Origin: Saccharopolyspora hirsuta
GTDB taxonomy: Bacteria > Actinomycetota > Actinomycetes > Mycobacteriales > Pseudonocardiaceae
Direction of reading: 5' to 3'
Assembly (NCBI RefSeq): GCF_008630535.1
Contig: NZ_VWPH01000008.1
Span: forward strand, 1 to 64,000
DNA: 64,000 bases
Shown here one piece after another: positions 16,743-25,371 of this stretch (its first letter is position 1; every line of letters begins with the position of its first letter). Both the position numbers and the translations under genes were made by a program. The notes beneath the pieces are model-generated. The model was not told the origin of the DNA. It made no database searches and saw only the letters and a program-made list of their open reading frames with translations.

Positions 16743-18110
16743 ATGACCACCATCGAGGAGCGGAAGCTGGGCTCGGCCGGGTTGGCGGTGGTGCTGCTGG
16801 CCGCGCTGCTGCCGATGATGGATTCGTTCATCGTCAACGTGGCGCTGCCGACCATCGCCGCCGATCTGGGCACCTCCGGGGCGGACCTGGAACTCGTGGT
16901 GGTCGGGTACGTGCTGGCGTTCACCGTCTTCCTGGTGCTCGGCGGCAGGCTCGGCGACGCCTTCGGGCGCAGGCGGGTCCTGGTCGTGGGGATGGTCGTG
17001 TTCGCCCTCGCCTCGCTGCTGTGCGCGTTCGCCGCGTCCGGGGGATGGCTGGTGGCCGCCCGGGTCCTGCAAGGCGCCGCGGCCGCGCTGATCCCGCCGC
17101 AGGCGCTGGGCACGATCCAGGCCGCGGTGCACGCCGAGCGCAAAGCCCGGGCGATGAGCTGGTACGCCGCGGTCGCCGGGCTCGCCGCGATCCTCGGGCT
17201 GCTGCTGGGCGGGCTGCTGGTGCAGGCCGATCTGTGGGGCACGTCCTGGCGGCTGATCTTCCTGGTGAACCTGCCGCTCGGCGCCGCTGCGGTGGCGCTC
17301 GCCCTGGTCCTGGTGCCGGAGACGCGGTCGCCGCACCCGGTCGGCGTCGATCTGCGCGGCACCGGACTGCTGGCCGTCACGATCCTGCTGCTGCTCGTCG
17401 GGCTCAACCGAGGATCTCTGCTGGGCTGGCCGTGGTGGACCATCGCGCTGCTCCTCCTGGCACCGGTCGCGGCGCTTGCCCTGTGGCGCACGGAGAACCG
17501 GGTCGTCGCGGAGGGGCGGGTGCCGCTGCTGCCGCCGACCGTGCTGGCCGAGCCTCGGGTTCGCGGCGGGTTGTTGCTGGTGGCGCCGTTCCTGGCCGCC
17601 TGGGCCGGGTACCTGTTCGCGCTGCCGTTGACGCTCCAGGACGGGTACGGGCTCGACCCGGCGGTGGCCGGGCTGGTCGTGGCGTCGATGTCGGCGGCGT
17701 TCCTGGTGGGCTCCTTCGCTGTGCCCGGGTTGCGCGCGAAGCTGGGGGACCGCGTGATGGGCGGCGGGGCGCTGGTCCAGGCGACCGGCGCGGGCTGGCT
17801 GATCGGCGTGCTGCTGCTCGGCGGCGTGGTCTGGTGGGTGCTGCCCGGGCTGGTGCTGATCGGGCTGGGCCAGGCGCTCGTGGTCGGGTCGTCGCAGATC
17901 TCGGTGCTCGGCGCGGTGCCGACCGAGTACGCCGGGAGCGGCGGCGGAGTGCTGGTGACCACGCAGCAGGGTTCGATGGCGGTCGGGGTGGCGGCGCTCG
18001 GGTCCGTCTACACCGGACTCGTGAGCACCGGCCACGCCACCGCGTTCGCCGTCGTGCTGGCCGTGCAGCTCGTGGTCGGGATCGCGGTGGCGGTGGCCGG
18101 GCGGGGCTGA
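16743..18110 (+). CDS. MFS drug-resistance transporter (EmrB/QacA type), 455 aa
   Basis: The product begins MTTIEERKLGSAGLAV and has about 14 hydrophobic segments. Motif A appears as GGRLGDAFGRRRVLV after the second span, and motif C-like sequence as AAVAGLAAILGLLLGG. LPMMDSFIVNVALPTIAADL in the first span is typical of the DHA2 drug:proton antiporters. It probably exports a small hydrophobic compound. It converges with the GRDP/PaaK/peptide set, so it could export that product, but no operon link exists. The ribosome binding site is weak and the start could lie a few codons upstream. Confidence 0.85.
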   Translation: MTTIEERKLGSAGLAVVLLAALLPMMDSFIVNVALPTIAADLGTSGADLELVVVGYVLAFTVFLVLGGRLGDAFGRRRVLVVGMVVFALASLLCAFAASGGWLVAARVLQGAAAALIPPQALGTIQAAVHAERKARAMSWYAAVAGLAAILGLLLGGLLVQADLWGTSWRLIFLVNLPLGAAAVALALVLVPETRSPHPVGVDLRGTGLLAVTILLLLVGLNRGSLLGWPWWTIALLLLAPVAALALWRTENRVVAEGRVPLLPPTVLAEPRVRGGLLLVAPFLAAWAGYLFALPLTLQDGYGLDPAVAGLVVASMSAAFLVGSFAVPGLRAKLGDRVMGGGALVQATGAGWLIGVLLLGGVVWWVLPGLVLIGLGQALVVGSSQISVLGAVPTEYAGSGGGVLVTTQQGSMAVGVAALGSVYTGLVSTGHATAFAVVLAVQLVVGIAVAVAGRG

Positions 18111-18124
18111 CGCCGGTCCGGGGG

Positions 18125-18619
18125 TCAGATCGCGGCCATGTCCAGCTCGGCGATCTGCGCCATCGGCATGTCCAGCTGCTCGTGCAGGAAGCGGACCATC
18201 GTCCAGTGCGGCAGCGCGCCCTCGTCGTACGGGCCGAATGCCGCTTGGTACAGCGGAATCCACCGCAGCGCCTCCGCCGCGGTCTGCTCGCGCGGCGCTT
18301 CCTCGGCGTACTCGGTGTAGCTGATGCTGCGGTGCTCGATGAAGAACCCGCCCGGCAGCCGGGCGCAGAACTCCCGGTACTCGCGGGTTTGCAGGATCAG
18401 GTAGTGCCAGATCTCGTCGATCTCCTGCTCCACCGGAAGGAACGTGCCCGCGAGCTCGTCCTGGTGGGCGGAGACCAGGTACAGGTAGCGCAGGCACTCC
18501 AGGACCTGGCGCTCCACGAAGTCGACCGGGTGGTCGGTCTTGGCGGCGAAGTGCGCCACCACTTCGTCGTGCAGCTCCTCGCCCAGCAGGGCGCGGAGTT
18601 CGGCGGGGGACACGGACAC
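18125..18619 (-). CDS. GRDP-like (glycine-rich domain-containing protein-like) protein, 164 aa
   Basis: The GTG start lies behind a GAGGAG site. The central motif VEQEIDEIWHYLILQTREYR with EFC matches the W-H-x2-L-x-T-x2-Y core of GRDP-like proteins. Their bacterial role is unknown. No membrane segment or signal is present. It lies 23 bases downstream of the PaaK-like gene on the same strand, so it is probably co-transcribed with it and with the small peptide gene. Its presence beside an adenylating enzyme suggests a modification or carrier role, which is inference. Confidence 0.7.
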   Translation of the reverse strand: MSVSPAELRALLGEELHDEVVAHFAAKTDHPVDFVERQVLECLRYLYLVSAHQDELAGTFLPVEQEIDEIWHYLILQTREYREFCARLPGGFFIEHRSISYTEYAEEAPREQTAAEALRWIPLYQAAFGPYDEGALPHWTMVRFLHEQLDMPMAQIAELDMAAI

Positions 18620-18642
18620 GATGTGCTCCTCACGCGGGTGGG

Positions 18643-19869
18643 TCAGCTGGGGCGGGATTCGGGGTGCAGCCAGGCGTACTTGCCGGACTTGCCGATCGGG
18701 ATGTGCTCGCGGTGCACCGGATCCACCGCCAGCTCCAGGTTTTCGGCGAGCGCGGCGACCAGGGCTGAGGTGTCGGTCGGCTGCCGGTCGAAGGTGGTGT
18801 ACTCCAGCTCGGCCGTCGCACCGCGGCCGAGGCGCAGCCGGTAGAGGAACACCTCCGGTGCCGTCTCGCCGATCCAGCGGTCGAGGTCGCCGTGGCACAG
18901 CAGCGTCGTGCCGACGCGGATCAGCTCCTTCTCCCTGCCGCAGAAGCGGGCGATGCGCGTCGGATCGGCGGAGCCGTCCTCGGTGCGGGCGAGGTCGCCG
19001 GAGCGGTAGCGGATCAGCGGCATCCACTCGTTGCGGATGCTGGACACGATCACCGAGTAGAGCGTGCTGCTCGGTTCCACCGGGATCAGCTCCACCGCCA
19101 TCCGGTCCAGGTGCGGGTGGTAGGTGCCCTCGCCGTCGCTGTAGTACAGGTAGCCCAGCTCAGTGCTGCCGAACAGGTCGACGATCGGGCAGTCGAAGTG
19201 GCGGCGCAGGAACCGGGAGACGTTGTCCGGCGTGTACTCGTAGGCGTGCACGATGCTCGACGGCCGCGGCAGTTCCAGGCCGAACTCCAGCGCCTTGTCC
19301 ACCAGGTGCGCGAGGTGGTAGCCGGAGCAGTCGAGGTGGTACTCGCCCGCGGGGTGACCGGCGCGGATCTGCTCGATCTCGGCCAGCATGCGCTCGACTT
19401 CGGCGCGGGACCACAGCGCCGGGTCCCGTTGCCGGTTGACGTAGACCGTGCGCTCGTCGAGCCAGCGGTCGGCCAGCGGCAGGTCCGCGGCGGGCGGCTC
19501 GCCGCGCTTGCGGGCGTTGACCCGCGCGACGTGCTCGGTGGCCAGCACGGTGGTCACCGACACCCGCGGGCAGCCGGCCTGCCAGGTGTGCCGGATCGCC
19601 GGGTGCTCGGACCAGATCCGGTAGTAGGACCGGAGCAGGAAGTAGGGCGGCCGGATCAGCTGCATCCGCGCGTGGTTGGTGCCGGTGGACAGCACGAACT
19701 CGGCCTCGCCGGTCTCCAGCGCCTCGGCCAGGGCCGGGGTCATGAAGTTGTCCGGGAAGCCGCGGGCGATGGAATCCTTCTCCAGCACCGGGAACTCCCC
19801 GGCGGCCAGCGATTCCTGGTAGAGCGGGACGTCGCGGACGTGGTCGATCATCTCGGCGGTCGGCTGCAT
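18643..19869 (-). CDS. PaaK-like adenylate-forming enzyme, 408 aa
   Basis: The sequence follows the PaaK/CapK/F390-synthetase branch of adenylate-forming enzymes. It has FVLSTGTNHARMQL in place of the P-loop-like SSGTTG motif, VDLFGSTELGYLY for the ATP/adenine region and MPLIRYRSGDLAR for the Y-R-x-GD motif. A C-terminal subdomain ends with the IGKSGKY lysine region. Such enzymes activate a carboxylate as acyl-adenylate. It is shorter than average and no carrier protein is nearby. The 42-residue peptide gene lies just upstream on the same strand, with a hairpin between, so the peptide or a small acid that modifies it may be the substrate (inference). Confidence 0.75.
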   Translation of the reverse strand: MQPTAEMIDHVRDVPLYQESLAAGEFPVLEKDSIARGFPDNFMTPALAEALETGEAEFVLSTGTNHARMQLIRPPYFLLRSYYRIWSEHPAIRHTWQAGCPRVSVTTVLATEHVARVNARKRGEPPAADLPLADRWLDERTVYVNRQRDPALWSRAEVERMLAEIEQIRAGHPAGEYHLDCSGYHLAHLVDKALEFGLELPRPSSIVHAYEYTPDNVSRFLRRHFDCPIVDLFGSTELGYLYYSDGEGTYHPHLDRMAVELIPVEPSSTLYSVIVSSIRNEWMPLIRYRSGDLARTEDGSADPTRIARFCGREKELIRVGTTLLCHGDLDRWIGETAPEVFLYRLRLGRGATAELEYTTFDRQPTDTSALVAALAENLELAVDPVHREHIPIGKSGKYAWLHPESRPS

Positions 19870-19903
19870 CCGAGTCCAATCGGTGGTGGGCGGACGACGG
19901 GGA

Positions 19904-19928
19904 GCGGCAGGGGACGAACCCCTGCCGC
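19904..19928 (-). terminator. Attenuator hairpin between peptide gene and PaaK-like gene
   Basis: GCGGCAGGGG and CCCCTGCCGC pair around a 5-nt loop, 14 bases after the peptide stop. Such partial terminators commonly follow precursor-peptide genes and keep the downstream enzymes at lower level. Confidence 0.55.
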
Positions 19929-19942
19929 CCGGGGCGCGCGGG

Positions 19943-20071
19943 TCAGCCCGCCTTCGAGATGCAGCCCTCCTTGCGGGAGATGCACCCCTCCTTGGCGGAC
20001 AGCGCCGAGTTCGCTGCGACCCACTTGGCCCACACGTCGTCGCGGGCGATCTTCTCGGACAGCTTCTCCAT
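19943..20071 (-). CDS. Candidate RiPP-type precursor peptide, 42 aa, with tandem KEGCIS repeat
   Basis: The ATG follows a strong GGAGG site with six-base spacing. The peptide begins MEKLSEKIARDDVWAKWVAA, a charged helical leader-like part, then NSALSA, and ends with two near-identical units KEGCISR and KEGCISK followed by AG. At DNA level the units are copies of an 18-base stretch 21 bases apart with one mismatch. Two cysteines and four serines in the tail could be modified. A hairpin follows, then a PaaK-like adenylating enzyme and a GRDP-like protein on the same strand. I do not recognise a described RiPP class. The coding call rests on the RBS, repeat structure and context. Confidence 0.65.
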   Translation of the reverse strand: MEKLSEKIARDDVWAKWVAANSALSAKEGCISRKEGCISKAG

Positions 20072-21109
20072 GCGACACCTCCGACTCGTTGGGGAACTAC
20101 CCGCCGGTCCGCTGGCGGACCTCTTCGGGCGGGTTCGGCCGCGAAGTTATCAGAGCCTGCCCGAAATGTCTGTACCGTGAATGTCTCCGGCTTTCTGCCG
20201 CGCATTGTCCGCGCGGCGTTGGTGCGCGGCACCGCTCCGGCGTTCCGGGTTTGCGCGAAGGTGCTGGTTGATCGGGTGCCGGATGATTCCACCCGCAGAT
20301 CCCGGTGGCTGGAACACGGCACCGAGGGGCGAAAGCGGGATTCGGCGCTTTCATGCGGCGCGGACCGATGTCCTGGGCAGATGAAGACGACCCTCTCCCG
20401 AATGGGCCAATCCCGACTGCCTGCGGTGTGATGCACCACATTTTCCGGCCTCGGTGCGAACCTCGGGGGCATCGGTCCAGGTCGCGCCTTCCGGTCGGAG
20501 GCCCAGTCGTGCGGATCCGCGGTGCGATGCGCTCCCCGCTGTCCGGTGTGGCAGTTGTCACGTTGCTTCTCCTCGGGTTGGTCGTGGTACCGGTTCGGGA
20601 TTCGCATCGGCAATTCCGGGTGCCGGGTTCGACATTCCTCGGTTTCTGCTTGGAAATTCGAGCTCGGAGTTCTGCGAAATGGAGCCGAGTTGTCGTGCGC
20701 GGGGGAGATTCGGAATTCGACGACCTCTGCGGGCGCAACTCGGATCTGCACTGCGCAGCAGCCTTGGGCGACCGAATCGGGTGCGGACTTCGAACTCGGG
20801 TTACGAGATGAGGGGAGCGACTTGCGGTCGGGCGAAAGCGGAAATCCGCGCGCCGACTCGTTCGCGAAATCGAGCGCTCAGCGGGGCGGCCATTCAGGGC
20901 GGGAGCTGGCGGTGAAACCGGTGAGGAAGTCGCACAGGTGCACCGGAGCAGCTGCGGGTCAGGGTCGAGCGCCCGGATGCCGATCAGCGGCTCGGGGCGC
21001 TGTGGCCGATCTTGGTGATCCCCACCAGTCGCCTCCGCTCCCTTGTTGATCCATAGTGGACTGTTGACCGCGCTGGGGTGGGGTCGGTGGCGCGTGTGAG
21101 AATCGGTGG
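20072..21109. other. About 1 kb without a supported gene
   Basis: Open frames here have poor codon structure and no recognisable motif. Local base composition is somewhat more AT-rich near 20580-20750, including GAATTC and TTCGAA-like words. The right part must hold the promoter of the methyltransferase at 21110 and the left part the promoter of the peptide gene. No clear consensus was found. Confidence 0.4.
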
Positions 21110-21691
21110 ATGTTTCGAGGAACCGGGCGCGATGTCGCTCCGAACGGACCCGTCGAGTGGGACGGGGGTGACTACCAGCGGCGCTTCGACGAGCTCGCGG
21201 CTTCCGGGGTGGACGTGCACGGTGAGGCCGTCCTCGTTCGGTCCTTCGCTCCGGCCAGCGTTCTCGACGCAGGGTGCGGGACCGGGCGGGTGGCCATCGA
21301 GCTGGCTCGGCACGGCATCGAGGTGGTGGGGGCCGATCTCGACCGGTCGATGCTGGACACCGCTCGGGAGCTGGCGCCCGAGATTTCCTGGGTTCGCGCT
21401 GACCTGGTCGAACTCGACCTCGGGCGGACCTTCGACGTGGTCGTCATGGCCGGGAACGTCCCGCTGTTCACGCGGCCCGGCACCCAGGCTGCGCTCGTCG
21501 CGAGCGTGGCCCGGCACGTGCGCCCCGGTGGTCAGCTCATCGCCGGGTTCAGCCTCGACCGCGGCTATCCGATCACCGAGTACGACGCGCACGCCGCCGC
21601 GGCCGGGTTGACCCTGGCCGAGCGGTTCGCCACGTGGGACCGGGAGCCCTTCGGCGGTGGCGACTACGCGGTGTCGGTGCACACCCGGTGA
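21110..21691 (+). CDS. SAM-dependent methyltransferase, 193 aa
   Basis: The class I methyltransferase motifs are clear: SVLDAGCGTGRVAIELARHG (motif I), GADLDRSML (motif II) and FDVVVMAGNVPLF (motif IV), then HVRPGGQLIAGF. The N-terminal DYQRRFDELAASGVDVHGEA is typical of small Methyltransf_11/25 proteins. The substrate cannot be told. It ends 47 bases before the KamB-like gene and may share its transcript. Confidence 0.85.
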   Translation: MFRGTGRDVAPNGPVEWDGGDYQRRFDELAASGVDVHGEAVLVRSFAPASVLDAGCGTGRVAIELARHGIEVVGADLDRSMLDTARELAPEISWVRADLVELDLGRTFDVVVMAGNVPLFTRPGTQAALVASVARHVRPGGQLIAGFSLDRGYPITEYDAHAAAAGLTLAERFATWDREPFGGGDYAVSVHTR

Positions 21692-21738
21692 ACCCGCTGC
21701 GGCGGGGATCGGGGAACGGCGGTCTCTAGACTGGGCGC

Positions 21739-22392
21739 ATGCGCAGGGTGGTGGGCAAGAACGTCGTGGAGTTCTCCGCGGAGCAGTTCGACGAGATGTT
21801 GGACCGGTACTCCGGCGGGGTCGTGCTCGACGTCGGCGCGGGCAACGCCAAGCACGCCTACCAGCTCGCCCGCGGGGCGCAGGACACGTTGGTGATCGCG
21901 CTCGACGCGGCCAAGGACAACATGCAGAAGATCGCCGGGAAGGCCGCTGCTTCGCCGAAGAAGGGCGGTGCGCCGAACCTGCTCTGCGTGTGGGCGTCCG
22001 CGGAGAAGCCGCCGTCGGAGCTGCGCGGCGTCACGGAGCTGCACTCGCTGATGCCGTGGGGGAGCCTGCTGCGCGGGATGCTCGGGTCGGACACCGAGAT
22101 GCTGAAGGGGCTCGCGGAGCTCTGCGTGCCCGGCGCGGAGTTCCTGATCACGCTCAACCTGCACGCCTGGCGGCCGCCGGTCCCCGAGGTCGGCGACCAC
22201 CCGGAGCCCACCCCGGAGTCCGCGATGGAGCTGCTCGCCCCGTACTACGCGGCGGCCGGGTGGACCCTGGAGGAGGCGCGGTACTTCGGCGCCGAGGAGC
22301 TGGACGCGCTGGCCACCTCGTGGACCCGGCGGCTGGGGTCGACCCGCGACGAGCTCGACGTCCTCGGGCTCACGGGCGTCATCGGGAAGTGA
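21739..22392 (+). CDS. 16S rRNA (adenine-1408-N1)-methyltransferase, KamB/NpmA family
   Basis: The protein starts MRRVVGKNVVEFSAEQFDEM and continues VVLDVGAGNAKHAYQLAR, which is the family's N-terminus and SAM-binding loop. LIALDA-like motif II appears as LVIALDAAKDNM. LHSLMPWGSLLRGMLG is the strongly conserved PWGSLL region used in substrate binding. The length of 217 residues fits. Family members methylate A1408 of 16S rRNA and give resistance to kanamycin, apramycin and related aminoglycosides; KamC comes from Saccharopolyspora hirsuta. Its stop overlaps the next start (GTGA). Either self-protection or a housekeeping copy is possible; no aminoglycoside cluster is visible. Confidence 0.85.
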   Translation: MRRVVGKNVVEFSAEQFDEMLDRYSGGVVLDVGAGNAKHAYQLARGAQDTLVIALDAAKDNMQKIAGKAAASPKKGGAPNLLCVWASAEKPPSELRGVTELHSLMPWGSLLRGMLGSDTEMLKGLAELCVPGAEFLITLNLHAWRPPVPEVGDHPEPTPESAMELLAPYYAAAGWTLEEARYFGAEELDALATSWTRRLGSTRDELDVLGLTGVIGK

Positions 22393-23540
22393 CGGCGATG
22401 CTGGACGAGCCCGGAGGCGTGCTGCTGCGCATGAAGTGCCGCGGGCACGCCGACATCCGCGCCACGCACGGGAAAACCCTGGAGTTCGCCGCCGATGCGG
22501 AGATCACCCAGCGGGCGACGTGCGTCGTCGGGGTGGCCGCCGAGGTCCGCGAGCTCGCCGCGCCGGGCATCGCCGGGCCGGTGCGGATCACCATCAGCGC
22601 GGGGGAGCGCAGCGCGACCGTGCGCGCGGTGGCGAACTCGCTGTGGCGTCCCGGGTCGACGGCCGTGGTGCGCCGGAGCTCCGAGCGGCTGCTGAACACC
22701 TTGGCCACCGACGCTGATCTCGCGGCAAGCTCGCTTCCGCGCGAACTCCTCGAAGTCCTGCGCGATCCCGGGACCGAAGTGGACATCACCGTGGAGCGCG
22801 ACCTCGACGTCGCGGGCGGGCTCGTCCTCTTCCACGCGCGCGAGAGCGATGCGCCGCGGCTGGCGGCCGAAGTGGCTTCGGCGGACTTCGTGGTCGTCGA
22901 GGACCAGCAAGCTCGTGCGCTGGTCGGCGCGGCTCGTCCCGTGGTCGATGCGCGCAAAGCCGACCTCGGGCGGCTCGGCGGTGCGTTGGAGCGGGGCGAG
23001 CGCGTTCTGGTGGTGACGGCGGTCAGCGCTCGCAGCGACGTGGTCGCGGGGCTGCTCGCCGGATCCGCGGTGCCTTTCGAGGTGCTAGGCCTGCCGCCGC
23101 AGCTGGCGGTCGCGGCGACGACTTCGACCCGCAACCCGGTGGTGCTGGTCGACGACACCAACCGGCGCGGCATCGTCAAGACCGTCCGGCGGCACGCGAA
23201 CGCCGCCGTGGTCTTCCGGTGCGCCGCCGACCAGCTGCCGGGGATCCTCGCGGAGGCGCGGGGCGAGCGCGGGGTGGCGACGCTGGTCGCCGGGACCTCG
23301 GTCGCGGAGCGGCCCCGGCTGGGCCTTTCGGAGCTCCCCTCCGGTGCTGACGTCTTCTGCTGCATCGCGCCCGTCGGCGACGCCGGTGCGGACACCGAGG
23401 TCGATGCGTCCGGGCTGATCCGGGCGCTGCTGGACCAAGGCGTTCCGCAGAAGACGATCTCCCGGGCGCTGATCGACTCGGCCGGTTGGTCGCGCCGCCA
23501 GGCGTACGAGGTGGTGCTCGGCCTCAGCAACGACGAGTGA
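22389..23540 (+). CDS. DUF371 domain protein with RsmI-like C-terminal part, 383 aa
   Basis: Translation probably starts at the GTG overlapping the methyltransferase stop, or at the ATG nine bases on. Residues about 15-130 match DUF371 (MKCRGHADIRATHGKTLEFA, ATCVVGVAAEV). The C-terminal part includes LLAGSAVPFEVLGLPPQLAV and ends GVPQKTISRALIDSAGW, then SRRQAYEVVL. That tail resembles the C-terminus of 16S rRNA ribose methyltransferase RsmI, but the SAM-binding N-terminal half of RsmI is absent. The translational coupling suggests a role with the A1408 methyltransferase, possibly ribosome-related (inference). No signal or membrane span is present. Confidence 0.6.
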   Translation: MTAMLDEPGGVLLRMKCRGHADIRATHGKTLEFAADAEITQRATCVVGVAAEVRELAAPGIAGPVRITISAGERSATVRAVANSLWRPGSTAVVRRSSERLLNTLATDADLAASSLPRELLEVLRDPGTEVDITVERDLDVAGGLVLFHARESDAPRLAAEVASADFVVVEDQQARALVGAARPVVDARKADLGRLGGALERGERVLVVTAVSARSDVVAGLLAGSAVPFEVLGLPPQLAVAATTSTRNPVVLVDDTNRRGIVKTVRRHANAAVVFRCAADQLPGILAEARGERGVATLVAGTSVAERPRLGLSELPSGADVFCCIAPVGDAGADTEVDASGLIRALLDQGVPQKTISRALIDSAGWSRRQAYEVVLGLSNDE

Positions 23541-23799
23541 CCGGCGGGGTCGCCGCCACCCTTGTGGGTTACGCGGTCTCGCGGGGTTGGCTACTGCGTG
23601 TTTCGGTTCACCCTGTTCTGGTTGGACAGGCGGGGGGTTCGACCCGGAGACTGGACGCCGGGCAGCCGATGGGGGCGTGAATCCGACAGGACGGCTGTCC
23701 TTGTTTTCGGACGTGCTCTTTATCGATCCAGTTCGTCGTGTTCCCGACACGCGGCGACCTGGGCCCGCCGACTCCCCAGCCTTCCCCGAGAGGAGAACC

Positions 23800-25056
23800 G
23801 TGCCCTTCGCGCTGGTCGCACTCGCCGTTGGCGCCTTCGGCATCGGCACCGCCGAGTTCGTGATGATGGGCGTGCTGCCGCAGGCCGCCGCCGAGCTCGG
23901 CGTGTCCATCCCGACCGCGGGCAACCTGATCTCCGGCTACGCCCTCGGCGTGGTGGTCGGAGCACCCGCGCTGACGCTGCTGGGTGCCCGGTTGTCCCGG
24001 AAGACGATGCTCGTCCTGACGATGGGCCTGTTCACCGCGGGCAACGCGCTCTTCGTGCTGGCGCCCAGCGCCGAGGTGGGCGTGGCGTTCCGGTTCCTGA
24101 CCGGGCTGCCGCACGGCGCCTTCTTCGGCGCCGGGGCCGTGGTGGCCGCCAGCATGGCCGGTCCGGGCAACCGGGCCAAGGCCGTGTCCATGATGTTCAT
24201 GGGGTTGACGCTGGCCAACGTCGTCGGCGTGCCACTGGGCACGCTGCTCGGGCAGCAGTTCGGCTGGCGGGCCACCTTCGTCGTGGTCGCCGCGATCGGC
24301 GCGGCCGGGGTGGCCGCCCTCGCCCGGCTGGTGCCGGACCAGGGGCGGCCCGCCGCGGGCGGCTCCGCGGTGCGCGAGCAGCTCGCCGCCTTCCGCTCGC
24401 CGCAGGTGTGGCTGGCGCTGGCGATCGTCACCTTCGGCCTCGGCGGCACCTTCGCCGTGCTGAGCTACCTGACCCCGATCCTCACCGACGTGTCCGGCTA
24501 CTCGCCGACCGCCGTCACGCTGCTGCTCGCGCTGGCCGGGCTCGGCATGACCGCGGGCAACTTCATCGGCGGCCGCATCGCGGACAAGGCCGTGATGCCC
24601 GGCGTGTTCGCCGCGCTGGTCGGGGTGGCCGCGGTGCTCGGCCTGTTCACCGTCACCTCCGGCAACAAGGTGACCGCCGCGGTGACGGTGTTCGCCATCG
24701 GCGCCGTCGGCTTCATGGTCGCGCCGATCATGCAGGCCCTGGTGATGGACAAGGCCGGTGGCGCGCCGTCGCTGGTGTCGGCCGCGCTGCAGTCGGCCTT
24801 CAACATCGCCAACTCCATCGGCGCCTACGCGGGCGGACTGGTGATCGCGGGCGGCCTCGGCCTCCTGGCGCCGAACCTGGTGGGCGTGGGCCTGGCGGCG
24901 ATCGGCATCGCCCTAGCCGCCGCGCTGGCGGGCGTGGACCGCAAGCGCCAGGCGGTCCCCGAGCCGGTGGTGGATCCGGCCCCCGAGCCGGTGGTGGAGC
25001 CGGTCGTCGAGCACCAGCCGGTGGAGCGGCCGGTCGCGGTTCCGGTCGCGGCCTGA
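23800..25056 (+). CDS. MFS transporter, DHA1 type, 418 aa
   Basis: The GTG start has a GAGAGGAG site. The first span reads LVALAVGAFGIGTAEFVMMG, the signature of the AraJ/PbuE/sugar-efflux-type DHA1 family. Motif A-like sequence GARLSRKTMLVL follows span 2 and PHGAFFGAGAVVAA lies in span 4. About 12 spans are visible. The C-terminus carries a Pro/Val/Glu-rich tail (PEPVVDPAPEPVVEPVVEH) outside the transport domain. It probably exports a sugar, nucleoside or drug; the substrate is unknown. A strong terminator follows. Confidence 0.85.
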   Translation: MPFALVALAVGAFGIGTAEFVMMGVLPQAAAELGVSIPTAGNLISGYALGVVVGAPALTLLGARLSRKTMLVLTMGLFTAGNALFVLAPSAEVGVAFRFLTGLPHGAFFGAGAVVAASMAGPGNRAKAVSMMFMGLTLANVVGVPLGTLLGQQFGWRATFVVVAAIGAAGVAALARLVPDQGRPAAGGSAVREQLAAFRSPQVWLALAIVTFGLGGTFAVLSYLTPILTDVSGYSPTAVTLLLALAGLGMTAGNFIGGRIADKAVMPGVFAALVGVAAVLGLFTVTSGNKVTAAVTVFAIGAVGFMVAPIMQALVMDKAGGAPSLVSAALQSAFNIANSIGAYAGGLVIAGGLGLLAPNLVGVGLAAIGIALAAALAGVDRKRQAVPEPVVDPAPEPVVEPVVEHQPVERPVAVPVAA

Positions 25057-25063
25057 TGGGACC

Positions 25064-25096
25064 GGGGTGCCCCGCTGAAGCCCGGCGGGGCACCCC
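25064..25096 (+). terminator. 12-bp hairpin after the DHA1 transporter
   Basis: GGGGTGCCCCGC and GCGGGGCACCCC pair around a 9-nt loop, directly after the transporter stop. Confidence 0.8.
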
Positions 25097-25104
25097 TGCC
25101 ATCC

Positions 25105-25371
25105 GTGGTCGGGATCATCGACGGCGTCGAGCTGCTCGACCCCGGCGTGGTCCTGGTCAACCGCTGGCCCCCGGGCGCCGCCGCGGCGCAGGCCGCCGAC
25201 GGCACCGGGCGAACCAATCGGCAGACCGGCACGGTGCTCGGGTTGAGCGAGAAGACCGTGGAGAGCCACATGACCCGCCTGCTCGCCAAATCCGGCTGCC
25301 GGTCGCGCGTGGGACTGGTGGTGGCGGCGAACCGCCGGTACGGCCAGGCGTTCGGCCGCCCGGCGGCGTGA
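25105..25371 (+). pseudogene. Truncated LuxR-type HTH protein, probably a remnant
   Basis: Only a C-terminal LuxR-type helix-turn-helix is recognisable: TNRQTGTVLGLSEKTVESHM followed by TRLLAKSG. The usual G-L/T-x-R-E start of the domain is degraded to GRTNRQ. The first 40 residues resemble no receiver domain. There is no good ribosome binding site and the frame begins inside or directly after the terminator. It is best read as a remnant of a response regulator. Confidence 0.5.

Noticed and set aside
20305-20811. 168-codon ORF with a hydrophobic stretch
   Set aside because: The hydrophobic VAVVTLLLLGLVVVPV stretch is preceded and followed by sequence with poor codon structure, there is no RBS, and overlapping frames are equally open.
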